Below are positions 22,899-35,227 of a stretch of DNA of 64,000 nt, piece after piece; within the stretch, counting starts at the first letter, position 1, and each line of letters opens with the position of its first letter. Where the stretch lies: the NCBI GenBank assembly GCA_008477525.1, contig SPDT01000001.1:3100001-3164000 (forward strand), in the 5' to 3' direction. The stretch is from Hypomyces perniciosus (Eukaryota; Ascomycota; Sordariomycetes; Hypocreales; Hypocreaceae). The notes beneath the pieces were generated by a model, which saw nothing but the letters and a program-made list of their open reading frames with translations, was not told where the DNA came from and did not search any database. Position numbers and translations under genes: made by a program.

Positions 22899-23547
22899 AT
22901 GAGCTACGTCACCCGCCGAGCGCTCTCTACGCTCATTCCTCCCAAGGTGAGTCTCGGAATTGCCGTGCGCAGTTTGAAGCCGTCTTTCATTGCTAACTTA
23001 CGCCTGTCTAGATCGCCTCTCCTAAGGTATGAATTCTCAAATCCATCGCGAATTCTGTATGGGTGGTCTTTCGATTTGATCATGGAGACGATTGGAGCAA
23101 AGGATCGACACTTGCGAACCGGGACATCGTTTGCGGCGAGCGCGGAATCACGAAGATGAGGCTAACAGGCGACTATGATATTAGGCGATCGGTGCTGCTC
23201 CCGATGCCCTGCGCATGCAGCGTGTCGTCAGCTTCTACGAAAAGCTCCCCCGTGGTGCCGCCCCTGAAGTCAAGGCCAAGGGCCTCCTTGGTCGCTACCA
23301 GGCCAAGTACTTCGGCAAGAAGACCTCTGCTCAGCGTATGATACCTCAACTCTTATTGCCTTGGCATGGGCGCCTGCTGACACACTCAATCTTGCAGCCA
23401 TCGTTCACGCCCTGGTTTTCCTGATCGCCATTGGTTACGCCCAGAACTACTACTTCCACTTGCGTACGTTTCATGGCATTGTGTGAAAGTGTTGCAATTT
23501 CGTCGCTAATCGTTTGTGCAGGCCACCACAAGAACCACGCTCACTAA
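22899..23547 (+). CDS. ATP17: Mitochondrial F1Fo ATP synthase subunit f
   Basis: Small membrane subunit of the Fo sector and dimer interface of ATP synthase. Five exons: 22899-22946, 23012-23026, 23185-23335, 23398-23463 and 23522-23547; 101 residues, the usual size. Exon 2 is only 15 nt and encodes IASPK. The spliced protein reads MSYVTRRALSTLIPPK, IASPK, AIGAAPDALRM, then VVSFYEKLPRGAAPEVKAKG and LLGRYQAKYFGK, a membrane segment (VHALVFLIAIGYAQNYYF) and the C-terminal HLRHHKNHAH. All phases close without stops. No single exon is long enough to be recognised as a gene on its own. Confidence 0.93.
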
Positions 23548-24841
23548 ATATGGCAGATGGCAGACTGGTACCCGTCTTCAACTGAGGGCTGTGTAAATAG
23601 ACTCTAGAAGGTGTTGTCACGCACACACCCGGGTTTCCCTTTGTACTATCTGACATGCATTGAACACCCTTGCTCGCTCATCCGTGCGGACCAGCCATTT
23701 GCAGAAGCTTATTTGCTTTGCGATATCCACGACCATTTTGAGACTTCCTACTGTTGATGAAATAGAAGGGAGTCGATAGTATGGTTCCGTGGCTCTGAAT
23801 GAATAAAGTTACCCTCTCACTCTGAGCGCTCCCCTTGCCTGGATTCATGCTTCACCTTGTTTACTACTTCCTACATGATCTCTTAGTTGTGATGCTGTTG
23901 AGTGGCACACATATGTGCTGGTTGTTTTTGAATAAACACTGGATGAACCGCTGCACCTGAACCTCTACCTCAGGTGTCTCAACCATGATTATAAGGCCAT
24001 GAATGCAATACTGCCTCTATTGAGGATAATATCTGAATCAACACTTGGGCATGGTGTCTATCCATCTTAATCGTGAAGCAATAGAGGCTCGGTTTAATAA
24101 AGTGCTTCTCAGCTAATTCGTACGGAGAACTAAACTAGCCCTTCCACAGTGCCGGTTTTTGGCAATTCTTGGTCGTTCAATAGGATAAATACGCAGTAGA
24201 AACGAATATTAAAGAAAAACTATTCCCTGTATAACAATAGCTTATTGAATATTGTTTCATACAGACAATACTACTAGTACTACTAATTACCAGAATAAAC
24301 GGCTGAGAACAAACGGCTGAAGTAAAATGCTGGGGTACGACAGTTGAGAGCAAGAATGGGGTTGAGCAGAAACGCACGGACCCCCTTATCAGCCCAAACT
24401 CCCCGACCCAGCGCTAGGCCATAATCAGGTGCGTGCAGCTTCGAAAATCAGGTCGCCTTCCACCTCACCATCATTGCAGACGCATCTCAGTTGTGCCTTG
24501 ACACGTCCCCCGCGACGGCGACCGGATCTGACGACCCCTTCCATCGAGACCGATCCTCATTGCGAGGCCCTGGAAGAGAGGATTTACCCCGAGCTTCGCG
24601 CCTGTCCCCGCCGCCATCTTCATCTTCATACTCTGTCTCCCTCGCCAACTCATCCGCCTTTCGCGATTCAGCATCCCCCCTCCCTTGTCGGCATCACATC
24701 CTGCCCCGTTTCTCGTGTGTCGTCAAGCCAGTCGAACGTTCTTGAGCGCCCACCTTCGGTAATAGAACTCAGGGTGTTGTTTTTATCACGAGAGTCCACA
24801 TCGCACGACCGACAACGGCGCACGCCTGCCACTACGAACGT
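23548..24841. other. Intergenic plus 5' leader of the RGG-protein gene
   Basis: 1.29 kb without a supported gene. 24180-24310 is AT-rich. From about 24430 to 24841 the plus strand is C/T-rich with an uninterrupted frame of low-complexity Ser/Pro/Arg, which I read as 5' UTR of the next gene rather than protein. Confidence 0.5.
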
Positions 24842-27800
24842 ATGATGGCCACAGAGCCCTCCATCAACTCAGCTGATGTGTCTGTCTCGCCCGAACCGCG
24901 ATCTGTGAGGCCCCCTCCCCCCAAATATGTTCGCCCCGCGGGGCATCAACTCGGCGGGGCCATCCATGGCCTTGTTCCAGCCGTGGGATAACATTTGCGT
25001 TTGTGGGCTTGGCTAACCTAGGGCTCATCGTTCTGGCAGGTAACCGACGCTCAACATGGCGATCTGGAGCCACCAACTGTAAACGGGACCTCTGCGACCC
25101 TTGAGGACTTCGCCAACAAGCGCATCACGAACGTTGAAGACCAGATTAATTCCGCCGATGTTAGTGTAAGTGGAGGATCAGATACGGAAGCTTCGCGCGC
25201 AAGAGATGGAGACAAAGGTCACGGGCGCACAGGCTCTTCGGCCAAGAAGCCCGCGACATTCAAGGCTGTCTCTGTCAACAAGACCTTCCTTGCATCCAAG
25301 GCCAACCCTACTGGCACCTCATCCAAGACAAGTGATAAGCCTGCCGCAGGCTCAAGTACCCCACCTACGGGCTCCGCCACCTTGTCAGCATCGCGCCCAA
25401 GGTTAGTTGCAAAGACGGGCAGCGGTACACGGGATTCCGTCCCACGGTTTTCCTCTGTTGTCAATGGGGGGAAGTCTTCATCAGCACCCGATGCAAGCGC
25501 TGTATGGAATAAGAACAGACGTATGTTGTGACTTTAACCGCCGCGTTTATCATGAGCACCCGCTAATTCGTCACCTAGCTATTCCAGCTCCCGAGCCTAA
25601 GAAGTTCACAGATGAAGAGCTCAAGAAGTATGGGATTCATATGGCTAGTCGCCTAAATGAAGACGATGCCCAGGGGCAGAACAAGTGGGCGGATATCGAC
25701 GACGATGACGACGACTGGGCACCTGAAGCTATCACTTGGGGAGACGGCACTAAAACGACACTCCCACATTCTGAAGAGCCTGCGGCGGCGGCACCGACAC
25801 CTGACAGCGGATCGGCTGCGCCAAAGGGGGCCACCCAGGACAAGCCGGCGTCTCCTGCACCACCAGCTTTAATGAACACCTCAATACCAAAATCCGGGGG
25901 CCTTCCATCTGGCAAGGGGTTGGTACTAAAGAGTGCCACTCAGGATAAACCAGCTCTGGTTGCCAAGCCTCCAGCTCCCCCAGCACCTGCAAAATCGCCC
26001 TGGGCACAGTTGCCACCGGTCCAAAAGACATCACCTGTATCTATTGAGCCGACGTATCCATCCCGAGGCCCTGTGAAGGAATCTTCCTCACTTAAGACTA
26101 CAGCCCCGCTGCCATCCAAAGAGATTGCTGCCGACGATTTCAGCCGTACAGCCTGGCGGGACAGGGCTCCTCCTGGCAACAGAGAATTGTACAACTCTCG
26201 TTCAGGACGATATGAACCCGTTCCTGATCGACGAGTGTCAATGCGATCAGATTCTCAGACAAGACATCCTGCCCTGTTGCAACGTGCACCACAGCCAGAT
26301 CAACCGGCTGAGCCATCTGCTGCATTCCAGACGAGTCGCACAGCTCAAGAAGGTCCGTTTGGACGACGTCGTGGATCTTCTAATGTTAGTGGCGGCAGCG
26401 GATCCTATCTTCAGCGCATGGGCAAAGGGAATGACGGTTCCTTGCCTCCTCCTGAGTTGCTCGGTGCTCGCAGAACTTCACTGGCAGGTTCCGTCGAAAG
26501 CCCGGTTTCTCCAGGGGTATTACCTGTCTCCAGCCAAGGCCAGTCGAGGCACCAACCTCCACCAGACTGGGTGCCACGGCCTTCTCCTGGGGCAACTTAT
26601 GCCGCTCCCCATCACGCTGGCTCCCACGGAGAGTTAAATGCTGGACCACCTCCCCAGCAAGTAGAAGATGATGTTGAATATCAAAAGAGACTAATGCGGG
26701 AAGGCGTCGAACTTGCTAGGAAACGCCGCCAGGAGGAGGAAGCTCGTGAAGAAGCGGCACGTCGGGAACGTATTCAGAAGAAACTGGATGCTCTCGGGCC
26801 ACCTCCCGAGAAGAAAAGCGATGTGAAAGACACGGTATCAAAAGATGGTACTGCAAAAACAGCACAAAGTGAGCAACGTGCGCCGGGTGAACCAATTGAA
26901 CCACCGACTGAATTGTCAAGTCACGCAAGCTCAGAGAGGGATGAAACGGTTCATGCAAACCACCGCGAAAAGGCTGGATTCAGTTCTAAAGAAGTATCCC
27001 CGACCAACGCTCCACCCCCTGGGTCAACATCTAGGCGCCTCTCGCATGGCCAGGATGCGAAACCTGCCAATGTCTGGGGCAGCTCTGGATCTAGGTCGGA
27101 TAGGTTCTCAACTTGGGTTGCTGGGACACCGCGTAATGTCTGGAGTTCACCAGATAGTGATAGAGCACTCGGGAACGGCACCTTTAACCCTGATCTTGGC
27201 CTTATCTCGAGTACTTCGGCGCAACCTTCGCAAAGCAGTAATGCACCACCCCCAATTGCCCCCCCAACTGCACAGGCGTCTTCTCAAGGCCGACCACAGG
27301 TTCCAGCGCCTATTGGCCCTCGTACTTCTCGGTACAGCGTGCCAGGAACTGACCTTGCTAGCAAGTGGGTGGCCTCAGTTGCTGAGAACGACCAAAAATT
27401 GAGCGCAGCTAGGTTGGCTGAAAGAGCAGGGCGTGAACGTCAGCTGGCTGAACGCGGAATGACAATGGAGGATGCCCAACCGACGATAAAGGATACTTGG
27501 CGGCCAGTTCACGTTCCTGGTGATGGAACTCGGCGCACTATGGGAACCACTGAGGTGCAGTCACATCAGTCTGGACCATGGAAGGCATCACGAGATGATT
27601 TTTCAAAAGGAGCACCGCCTGCAGAGGATTCTGCACCTGGAGGTCAGCGTGGCGTTATTGGACCGGGTGGGAAGTCAGTCCTATCTCAAACCGGCCCTGC
27701 AGCGCCGCCTCAATCACGACCGTCTCGGTTCTTCCCAGCAAAGGACGCTCGTGCTGAGGTTGATAGTGCTGAGCCAACTCGGCCATCTTCGCCATCTCCT

Positions 27801-28694
27801 CCACCACCCACAATGGAAGGCCACCCGGTATATGAGGGAGATGTTATGCACCCGCATGTTTCCTTGCCGAAGCCGCAGCCTGTTGTGAAGTTGCCACCAT
27901 CCATGATGGTGGCACAGTCGTCACAACCAAAACTTAACAATGTGTGGACAGCTCGGGCACTAAACAGGGAGAATCCCCGCGCTCCTGTCCACCATGGACA
28001 GCCGTCACGGCAAGCCACGGAGACGTCTCCAGAAAATTGGCAGGACAGAATCAATAATCTTTTAAATGGAGGAAAAACCTCGCCCCCTAAGCATATGGGA
28101 ATAGATCCCGCAAGCAGGAATGCGCTCGATTACACCACCAACCAAGGTTCAACCACCGTGTTCTTGCCCGGAACGACATCAAGATACTTTTTCCAGGATT
28201 CAACGTATCCAACTTCCAAGCCCATGGCAGAGGAATGCTTTGAGGAACAAGAAATGGGATCGCTTCCGCGGATTAAATTGCCACACAATGCACCGGAAGC
28301 GGCATGGCAGCCAGCCTCAGTACAGACAAAGCCACTACCTAAGAGATTGCTCGTACAAGCTTCTGTTATGGAACCGTACCATTTTATTGCAGATGTTGTT
28401 GGGAGCGGAAACGCTGTAAGAATTTATTTCCCCTACATGATTGAACCCAAAATTGTCACTGTGCCATTTTCTGCAACACGAGGTGGACGTGGAAGCCACA
28501 GTAGGCCAGCATCGCGACACCGTGGATCCGGCCATGGTCCTCGCGGTGGTAAGAGGGAATCCTCAAACAACTACGGAGATTCGACTAGCTCAGGCAACAC
28601 AGGCCGAGGTGGTCGAGGTGGATACCGTAGCAGAGGATCTGAAGTTTGGAGTCGTTACTCCCATTCCCGAGAACAAACATCATTGCCTGCATAG
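24842..28694 (+). CDS. Large disordered RGG-rich protein, unknown function
   Basis: Exons are 24842-24904, 25040-25520 and 25579-28694; 1219 residues. I do not recognise the family. Splicing joins AVWNKNR to PIPAPEPKKFTDEELKKYGIHMASRL, the most conserved-looking block, followed by a short acidic motif WADIDDDDDDWAPEAITWGDG. Most of the rest is Pro/Ser/Gln-rich and predicted by eye to be disordered. There is a Lys/Arg/Glu helix (EEAREEAARRERIQKKLDAL), short repeated Trp-centred stretches (KPANVWGS, PRNVWSSP, LNNVWTAR), and an Arg/Gly-rich C-terminus with RGGRGS and GRGGRGGYRSRG. RGG tails commonly bind RNA, so an RNA-binding or translation role is an inference only. Two Met codons open the frame; either may start. 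Confidence 0.8.
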
Positions 28695-28824
28695 GCTTCT
28701 TTAAATCATGGGGAGAGCTTCTTATGAGTCTCAGAGAAGGAGAAGGACAGAGGTGCCCCTACAGTTGGAGGCACTGACGCTTTCACAATCCCCAAGTTCG
28801 ACATGGGGCTTTCTGTCCCATAGC

Positions 28825-28851
28825 CAAACGAATGTCTCTTGTGTTCGTTTG
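28825..28851. repeat. Inverted repeat, 8-bp arms, 11-nt loop
   Basis: CAAACGAA at 28825-28832 and its exact complement TTCGTTTG at 28844-28851, separated by 11 nt. It lies about 130 bp downstream of the RGG-protein stop codon, so it probably falls in the 3' UTR. Confidence 0.7.
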
Positions 28852-28857
28852 ACTAAT

Positions 28858-28877
28858 CGATGCATTTAAATGCATCG
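28858..28877. repeat. Perfect 20-nt palindrome
   Basis: CGATGCATTTAAATGCATCG is identical to its own reverse complement over all 20 bases. It starts 6 nt after the adjacent inverted repeat. No spacer, so it could pair as a cruciform or bind a dimeric protein. Confidence 0.85.
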
Positions 28878-29740
28878 CATCTGCTCGTCTCAGAAGTAAC
28901 AGAGGCGCGCGTGTACAACTCTGGAGCGTGTTAAGGGCTCTCAATCAGTGCCAGCTGGTCACTTTTCTAACCAACGGTTGATTTTCGCCTATGAGAGAAT
29001 CGATCGGAACCGGACCTGTTTCCGTTGAGGCATGTTTTCGTTTTTATTCCAACTTGCTGCTCCCGCCGCCTATCTGTGCCCTGAGTGAGGTCTCCTCGCT
29101 GGCAAACGAAGAAAAAACCTAGTGTGCGTGGTATGGATGTGATGTGGATTCTGCAGGAGGACCATGAATGGCCCCCCTTGCCCGACATCTTAATCTCTCG
29201 CCTTATGACAGGGCTTTAGGTAAACTGTATGAGTGCAGAAATATATGTGGTGTCTTGGGCATAGGTTACTACTACTACTGCTTAACCATCTCTGATACTA
29301 CTGGCGAGAAGGAGGCCTGCGGAGGATTATCTGGTGCTTTGAGGCCTGGTCAGGACATTCAAGAGAACGGACGGGAGCAATACTCGTTCACACAATGTGA
29401 AATAGTGCCACACTTTGCAGAAATACGTGAGATGTTCTAACCTTTGTTGCTGTTCCATTGTCCTATGACGTGAAATGATCAGGACAACTATTGCTCAAAC
29501 TCTATAATCACCAACGCCACTCATGATTCGCATATCTTGCCCCTTTTAACCACACAGAAAGCTCCAACAGATATGGAATGGGATATCTCATATTTCATTC
29601 ATGTCCAGCCCACATAAATTTCTAGCCTGTATTATTTCACCCAACTCCAGACTCCTTCATGCTCGTGACATCATCATGGTCCATTTCATTCCAAGTACAT
29701 GCATTACTCTTCCAAGGATGCCCCAACCCAGAAAAAATAT

Positions 29741-32700
29741 TCAGATTTCTTCCACCGCGCAGTTAGGGTGCAAAACGTAGACGACATTCATAGGAGTAGC
29801 CGAGCTGCCCGCTTCGTCCGCGAGGCCTTCGCCTCTGAGGGCCATGAGGATATTTTCCTAGGCGCAAATGTTAGTAGTGCCTTCGAAAGTAGGGGTTTCT
29901 TCTGGGGAGAAAGATAGTGGGCTTGGCATACCTTGACCATCTTCTTCAGAACTATGTTGGCAAGGGCTTTCTCGGCATGGTAGTCTTCTTCTCCCTCCAT
30001 ATCCCCCTCTTTCTGCTCCAGATACCAGTTCACTAGGGTGCTGCCTTCAACGCCGTCGCCGCTACCGCTCTCGTCCTCATTGATACGCTGGACAATCATG
30101 TTGACCATCTGAATATACTTGTCATATGTGATGGTATGCTTCTTCCTGGCAGGAGGTGCTGGGCCATCTTCCTCAGCCATAGCAGCATCACCCTCATGAT
30201 CTTCCTCAGCATCAACACCAGCAGCTGTATCCGCGGCGCGGCGAAGTGTCTCGCTGTCCTCCTGCGTATCTTCTGCCTCGTACATCTCGATGTCATCGTG
30301 CTCGACAGAAATGATACTTTGGCGGAGGAGATTGAATGCCTCGATAACCATATCGGCTGAAACCTCTTCAACGCAATTGACTTTGGCAATCGCTTCAGAA
30401 AGACGAATCATACTTTCCAGCTGACGGACAGTAATCCTGTAAGAGTTTTTACCCGCACCACCCTGCGCATCATCTGCCCGAAGTTCTTTGTACCTCTCAA
30501 CGAGACACTCTCTTGCCTCATCTGTGAACTCGGGACGGAAAGTCCTGGCGAAGCGGATATATCTCTGTAGTTGCTCTGTGCTGAATTCAGGCTGGATAGC
30601 CTCGTCACGACGCTGGTGGACTCTGACGATATGCTCAGAGAGATTACGGTCAAACTTCTCGGAGCATTCATCCAGAACTACAAAGAACAAATCGAAACGC
30701 GACATAATCGGTGCCGACATGTTGATGTTGGCGCGGAGAGTCGTTTTGCGATTGTAGCGACCGCCGACAGGATTGGCTGCAGCCAGGATGCTGGTACGGG
30801 CATTGAGCGTTGCCTGGATACCAGCCTTTGCAATGGAAATTGTCTGTTGCTCCATGGCCTCGTGAATGGCAACCTGATCGGCGATATCCATCTTGTCAAA
30901 CTCATCAATGGCACAAATACCGTTGTCAGCTAGCATGAGCGCACCGGCTTCAATAGTAAACTCGCCCGTTTCCTCGTCTTTAACAACCGCCGCCGTAAGA
31001 CCAGCAGCAGATGACGCTTTGCCGCTGGTGTAAACCGCACGCGGTGCGAAAGAGCATACGTATTTGAGGAACTGAGATTTAGAAGTAGACGGATCTCCAA
31101 CAACACAAATGTTGATGTCGCCTCGCAGCTGCATGCCTTCGGGCGTCGTCTTGTGTACACCAGACATAAGCTGTAGAAGGATACCTTTCTTAATCACTTC
31201 GTGGCCATACACGGTTGGTGCAATAGAGTTAACCAGTCGAGAATAGATATGGTCTCCGTGAACCATGGTTCGCAGATCCTCGATATCGGAGCTATTCATG
31301 GAACCCAAGACAGCAGCCTGGGCTTCTTCAACAGACTCGGCACTTTCGGAGTTGCCAGTGTTATGGGTTAGGGCATTGACAACATCGATGGCGCTACTAG
31401 CAGCAGATTGGCCCGTAGAAGTTGTATCAGGGGCGACCATGCAGGCGAGGAATGCCAATCGATATGTCAAGTCTCGTACACCAAGGGCCTTGAGGCCAGT
31501 GACGCCATTGCCGCCTGCATCATTTCCACGAGGGGCGCCGCGGTCATCACGGATAGCCGTTGGTCTCAAGCCGGGGAGACCAAGCTGGCTTACATCTGGT
31601 ACCACGATCAAGGCACCGGTGAAGATGCACTTCTCACCTGCTTTGGCACGGTCGACGATTTCACCACGCAGAATGACATCCATTGTCCGTGGCATGCTAC
31701 CAGTGGGAATCTCGGAACTATTTTCCTGGATGCGGACCTTCTGCCAGTCGACAAATGTGCTATGCCGAATATCAAGCTGCCAGGCAACACGGTTCTGGCA
31801 GGTCCTGTTGGGACATTGGGTGGGTTCGGTGTATCTGAATGTCTGCTCTACATTGGGGACAATAACTCGACAAGACTCACAGACAAACGTAGCCAGGGAT
31901 AGTTCAGGTCGGACCTCCGAGGTTCTCGTGACGGTACCGGAGATGGAGAGAAGCTGGCCAATATTGGCCGCCCTCAAACTCCGGATGCGGGAGACCAGAG
32001 GCATGTTATAGAAAGCAAGGGCGAAGAGCTTGTCCGTTTGTTGGTGCTCGGTCTTTCGATGTGATGAGTCGCTTTGAGTCCCAGAACCAAATTGGCTGGC
32101 GCCAGAAGTACTCATGTTGCTTGATGTCGTAGCTTGTCGGTGTTCACGAAAGTATTGTGGCTCGTATTTGTTAATCATGTTGTGGAGAGCGGCCGTGAGG
32201 AAGGGAAGATAACGGTAGTATTCGCGCATGATGCCCGTGGCTAACCCGCTATTGTCTGACCATGATGCCAAGTGTTTGTAGTCGATGTAGAAGGTGGAGA
32301 GCTGGTAGTTCCGCATGCCCTTGATCTGGGCGATGTAGTACTTATCCGTTGTGACAGCGCTTGACGGCGGTGCACCAGAGGCGAGAGGATCCTCGACGAA
32401 ACTGATGGGAAAGGATGTTCTGGTCAGCTAATTATGCAGATCAAAAGGAGACAGGGCGAGAGGCGAGGAGGGCTCACGTCTCGATGAAGGCCTCGAATTG
32501 ATCCTGAATCATCAAACCAACTCGATCCTCGACCTTTGGGATGTTGGCGGGATCTGGGAAGCGCGAGCTGCGGGGAAGCTGGTCGTCTGCGAAGCCGTCA
32601 TAATCTCCATAGTCATCACGGGGCGTTCCCATGTTCTCTGAGGGCGGCCCTCGCGGACGAGCTGACGAGGACGAAGGGAAGCCCCCGAGGCGCCTTTGGG

Positions 32701-32749
32701 GCGCGGCCCCGTCCGACATCATGAAATTGGATTCGCTAGGGGTAGCCAT
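29741..32749 (-). CDS. MCM6: Replicative helicase subunit Mcm6
   Basis: Subunit of the MCM2-7 hexamer that licenses origins and unwinds DNA at forks. Exons are 32749-32478, 32401-29932 and 29857-29741; 952 residues. The N-terminus is disordered. It carries the N-terminal zinc motif (CESCR ... CPNRTCQNR, about residues 260-290), VDWQKVRIQENSSEIPTGSMPR, the Walker A variant GDPSTSKSQFLKY (about residue 520), the Walker B region CAIDEFDKMD and the arginine-finger block SRFDLFFVVLDE. GTLIVVPDVS-type sequence after RAKAGEKC distinguishes Mcm6 from the other subunits. The last 39-codon exon restores the conserved C-terminal winged-helix end (ENILMALRGEG, VVYVLHPN). An ACGCGT box lies upstream at 32923-32928. 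Confidence 0.96.
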
Positions 32750-33469
32750 ATTGGCTGGTGTCGTAGGACGAGATCAATGGACAGTAGAAGTGCAGAGATA
32801 TGTCGGTTTATGGGTATAAGACTCTGGAGCGGGAAGTTGAGAATCTTGGAACACCAGCCAACCATCAATCTTTGTTCTGGAGGAATTTAGTGGAGATGAT
32901 TGGAGGGGGAAGCGCGTGGGTAACGCGTTTTCGAGGGGTAGTTGTAGGCTTAGCGCGACACGACATTTTAATTGACTGCATGAAGGGAAATACTATCCTA
33001 ACCTAAAGTGAAGACTACACTCCATATTATTACATCGTACCTTATCTATATGTGTGCAATAGTATTCCTGTTGAGAGCACAGGCAAACGGTGCTAATCTC
33101 ATGATGGGTCCGCTTTGATTGGGAGTGACATATGGAGTACCAACCTCAAGTCTTGTCCCCTATAAACCCGAGCAGCGGATTATAATGAAATGTATAACAG
33201 GTGGCTGGTTGGTACACTGTCATTCTCACCGAGTTGCGACCACCTTGCCCATGTTCTCTAGGCGTACGAAGCATAGAGTGGGTTTACCGTAATTGGTAGA
33301 GGCCATTCCGTCTCGCTGCATCGATGCTGCTTTGAAAACCCGAGAGATCCTCTTCTCGATTTGGTGTAATTAATCGATGAGGCCAAGATGGTACCGTGCC
33401 GAGCCTTCTCATAGGAAGTTCTGGTACGGTAAGTCGTATGTAAAGTCATGATATCCTGCTGGTTTATCT
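32750..33469. promoter_or_regulatory. MCM6 upstream region and RNH203 3' region
   Basis: 720 bp. The left part is the MCM6 promoter with ACGCGT at 32923-32928 inside AACGCGTT. The right part follows the RNH203 stop codon. No gene seen. Confidence 0.5.
32923..32928. promoter_or_regulatory. MluI cell-cycle box (ACGCGT) upstream of MCM6
   Basis: ACGCGT in the context AACGCGTT, 174-179 bp upstream of the MCM6 start codon. In yeasts this element is bound by MBF (Mbp1-Swi6 or Res1/2-Cdc10) to drive G1/S genes. Binding here is inferred. Confidence 0.5.
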
Positions 33470-34067
33470 TCATTTTTCGTCCTGATCGTCCTGGTTTTCG
33501 TAGGAGTGTATCTGCCCGTTAATGTCAGCACCCAGACTTATGGCCAATCTCGCCTTGTGTGATGACTTACCTGATCTGCCACCTGGAGCCACTCCTCCAT
33601 GCTTCTCAGATATGGATCAGTCGTGGCGTTGGCACTGTCCTCATGCGACCAGACAACTATTTTGCCAAACTCGGCCATCACTTCCATCGTTCCGATCTTT
33701 GCCGATATTTCATCACCACCCTCTTCCTGCTCCTCTCTAGCCGCCCTATTTAAAGCACCGTCGCTCTCCTTCCGTTTGAGCATGACCCCTCGACATGGCT
33801 CGGGTAATGCTATTGTCTTGCCCTGGAGTTGCCTGCCTCGAAAATACGCAGTCGTTGTTTTATCTAAGCATAACTTTGTGAGACCCTGAGCGACTCCTGC
33901 AGTACTGAATGATGAGTGTACCAACCTTCGCTAATACTGGGATTCCAGGAATCTGGGGCCAGGTCAACAGACCCAGTGTGATAAACACGGCAAGGTAGTA
34001 AGTTGGCAATTGTATCCTTAGAATCGCTCAGCCCTTTCTGGATTTCTAGCATTGGTGGCTGCGACAT
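33470..34067 (-). CDS. RNH203: Ribonuclease H2 subunit C
   Basis: Non-catalytic subunit of RNase H2, which removes ribonucleotides misincorporated in DNA and RNA of RNA-DNA hybrids. Exons are 34067-33926, 33863-33571 and 33511-33470; 158 residues. Family blocks: LLPCRVYHTGSV near the N-terminus, AYFRGRQLQGKTIALPEPCRGVML after intron 1, and VWSHEDSANATTDPYLRSMEEWLQVADQ. The last 14-codon exon ends in a polar tail. Intron 1 is 62 nt with acceptor CTTAG. The assignment rests on the CRV...H and YFRGR.L.GK...LP..YRG-type pattern of the subunit C family, as yeast orthologues are very divergent. An ACGCGT box lies about 105 bp upstream. Confidence 0.85.
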
Positions 34068-35227
34068 GATAGACGTGAAATTGATGTAGTAGTGTGTTAA
34101 TGGTTTAGTTTATTGGCAGTTGAAGCTCTGGTCACTGTAACAGTGTAAATTGGATGCGCGACGGGTGAGACGCGTACCCAGGTTAATTGCCGGGCTATCT
34201 TATCTTGGTTGCTTGGCATGTGCATATGCACTAATCCGATTGAACTGAGCTTGCGGCTTCTGTGCTCAGCAACGACAATGAGGGCCAAGCGGCTCCTACA
34301 GAAGCCAAAGAGTCTTGCTTGAACCCTTGCTTTAACTCTTACAGAGCACTTACCAAGGGCGAAATATTGACAGAAATTGGCCTGGGGCGCGTATGAGCGA
34401 GTCCTACGAAGTACAATTGTTCTAAAGCCAGAGTACCTAGTGATAGTACTAGTAGATGGAAACATTCAAAAATACAGGAGGTTAAGCCGGGTTCACTACT
34501 AGGTAGTGAAGTGTTTCGACTGTGTATACCCTTTGTTGAAGGTAAATGGAGGAGGCATCGCTACGTTTCAATGACTCACGATGCCTGTAAGGGGCCATGA
34601 GGCATCTGCCAAGTCTATGGAGTGAGTATTAGCCCACATGTTGATCTCCCGAACAAATATTTGGTTGCAGTTTCATCAATTAATATGTACATCCTCCCGT
34701 GTAATTAGTTACCCACTGTTAGTCACTCAGCTCTTGAATCACATCAGTCGCCAAGTTCAGGCATCTTCGAGCATTGGGAATTTTGAAAACATTGGGGGCC
34801 ATGACACACAAGTGCTCAGAATTGGGAAGGAAATTTTCTTGAATAATTTTGACACACAGATCTGACCTGCGCTGCTGAGGGGACATCCGGATGTGACAGA
34901 TGGGGCAATCGAGGGTTTTCAGAGAAAGTGGGAGGTAAGAAACATACCATTAGTCCTCTCTGTCACAACCCCGGAGCTGATCCAAGAAAGCAATATTACG
35001 TCACATAGTGCGAAGCCGGGTTTATCACCAAGACCTTCGGTGACGCGATAATAGCCGTGGCGTGCGAATGACCATTAAAGTTGATGGGCGGAATTCCACT
35101 TTGAACGTCAGGCCCACGGGTTCTGCATCCTCCGGGAAGTCAATGACACAGTGGAAATCTGAACTATAAAGAGAATTATGTTGTTGCCATCGCATCTTCG
35201 TTTGTGGTGGTAATGGGGGCCGTCCCC
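34068..35227. other. Intergenic RNH203 5' region to REX4 3' end
   Basis: 1.16 kb. It holds ACGCGT at 34170-34175 near the RNH203 start and TACGAAGTAC at 34405-34414. No supported gene or RNA gene was found on either strand. Confidence 0.5.
34170..34175. promoter_or_regulatory. MluI cell-cycle box upstream of RNH203
   Basis: ACGCGT beginning 103 bp upstream of the RNH203 ATG. Same element and same inference as for MCM6. Confidence 0.45.

Larger units (their letters stand above)
28695..29740. other. Intergenic, convergent 3' ends, with palindromes
   Basis: 1.05 kb between the RGG-protein gene and MCM6. It contains two adjacent inverted repeats at 28825-28877, described separately. An open frame at 29168-29440 has no recognisable content. 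Confidence 0.5.

Noticed and set aside
24180..24310. AT-rich block as a possible RIP-damaged transposon remnant
   Set aside because: Too short, no terminal repeats, no residual transposase frame; ordinary intergenic AT-rich DNA explains it.
24429..24845. 138-codon frame upstream of the RGG-protein gene
   Set aside because: C/T-rich low-complexity leader sequence without conserved residues; read as 5' UTR.
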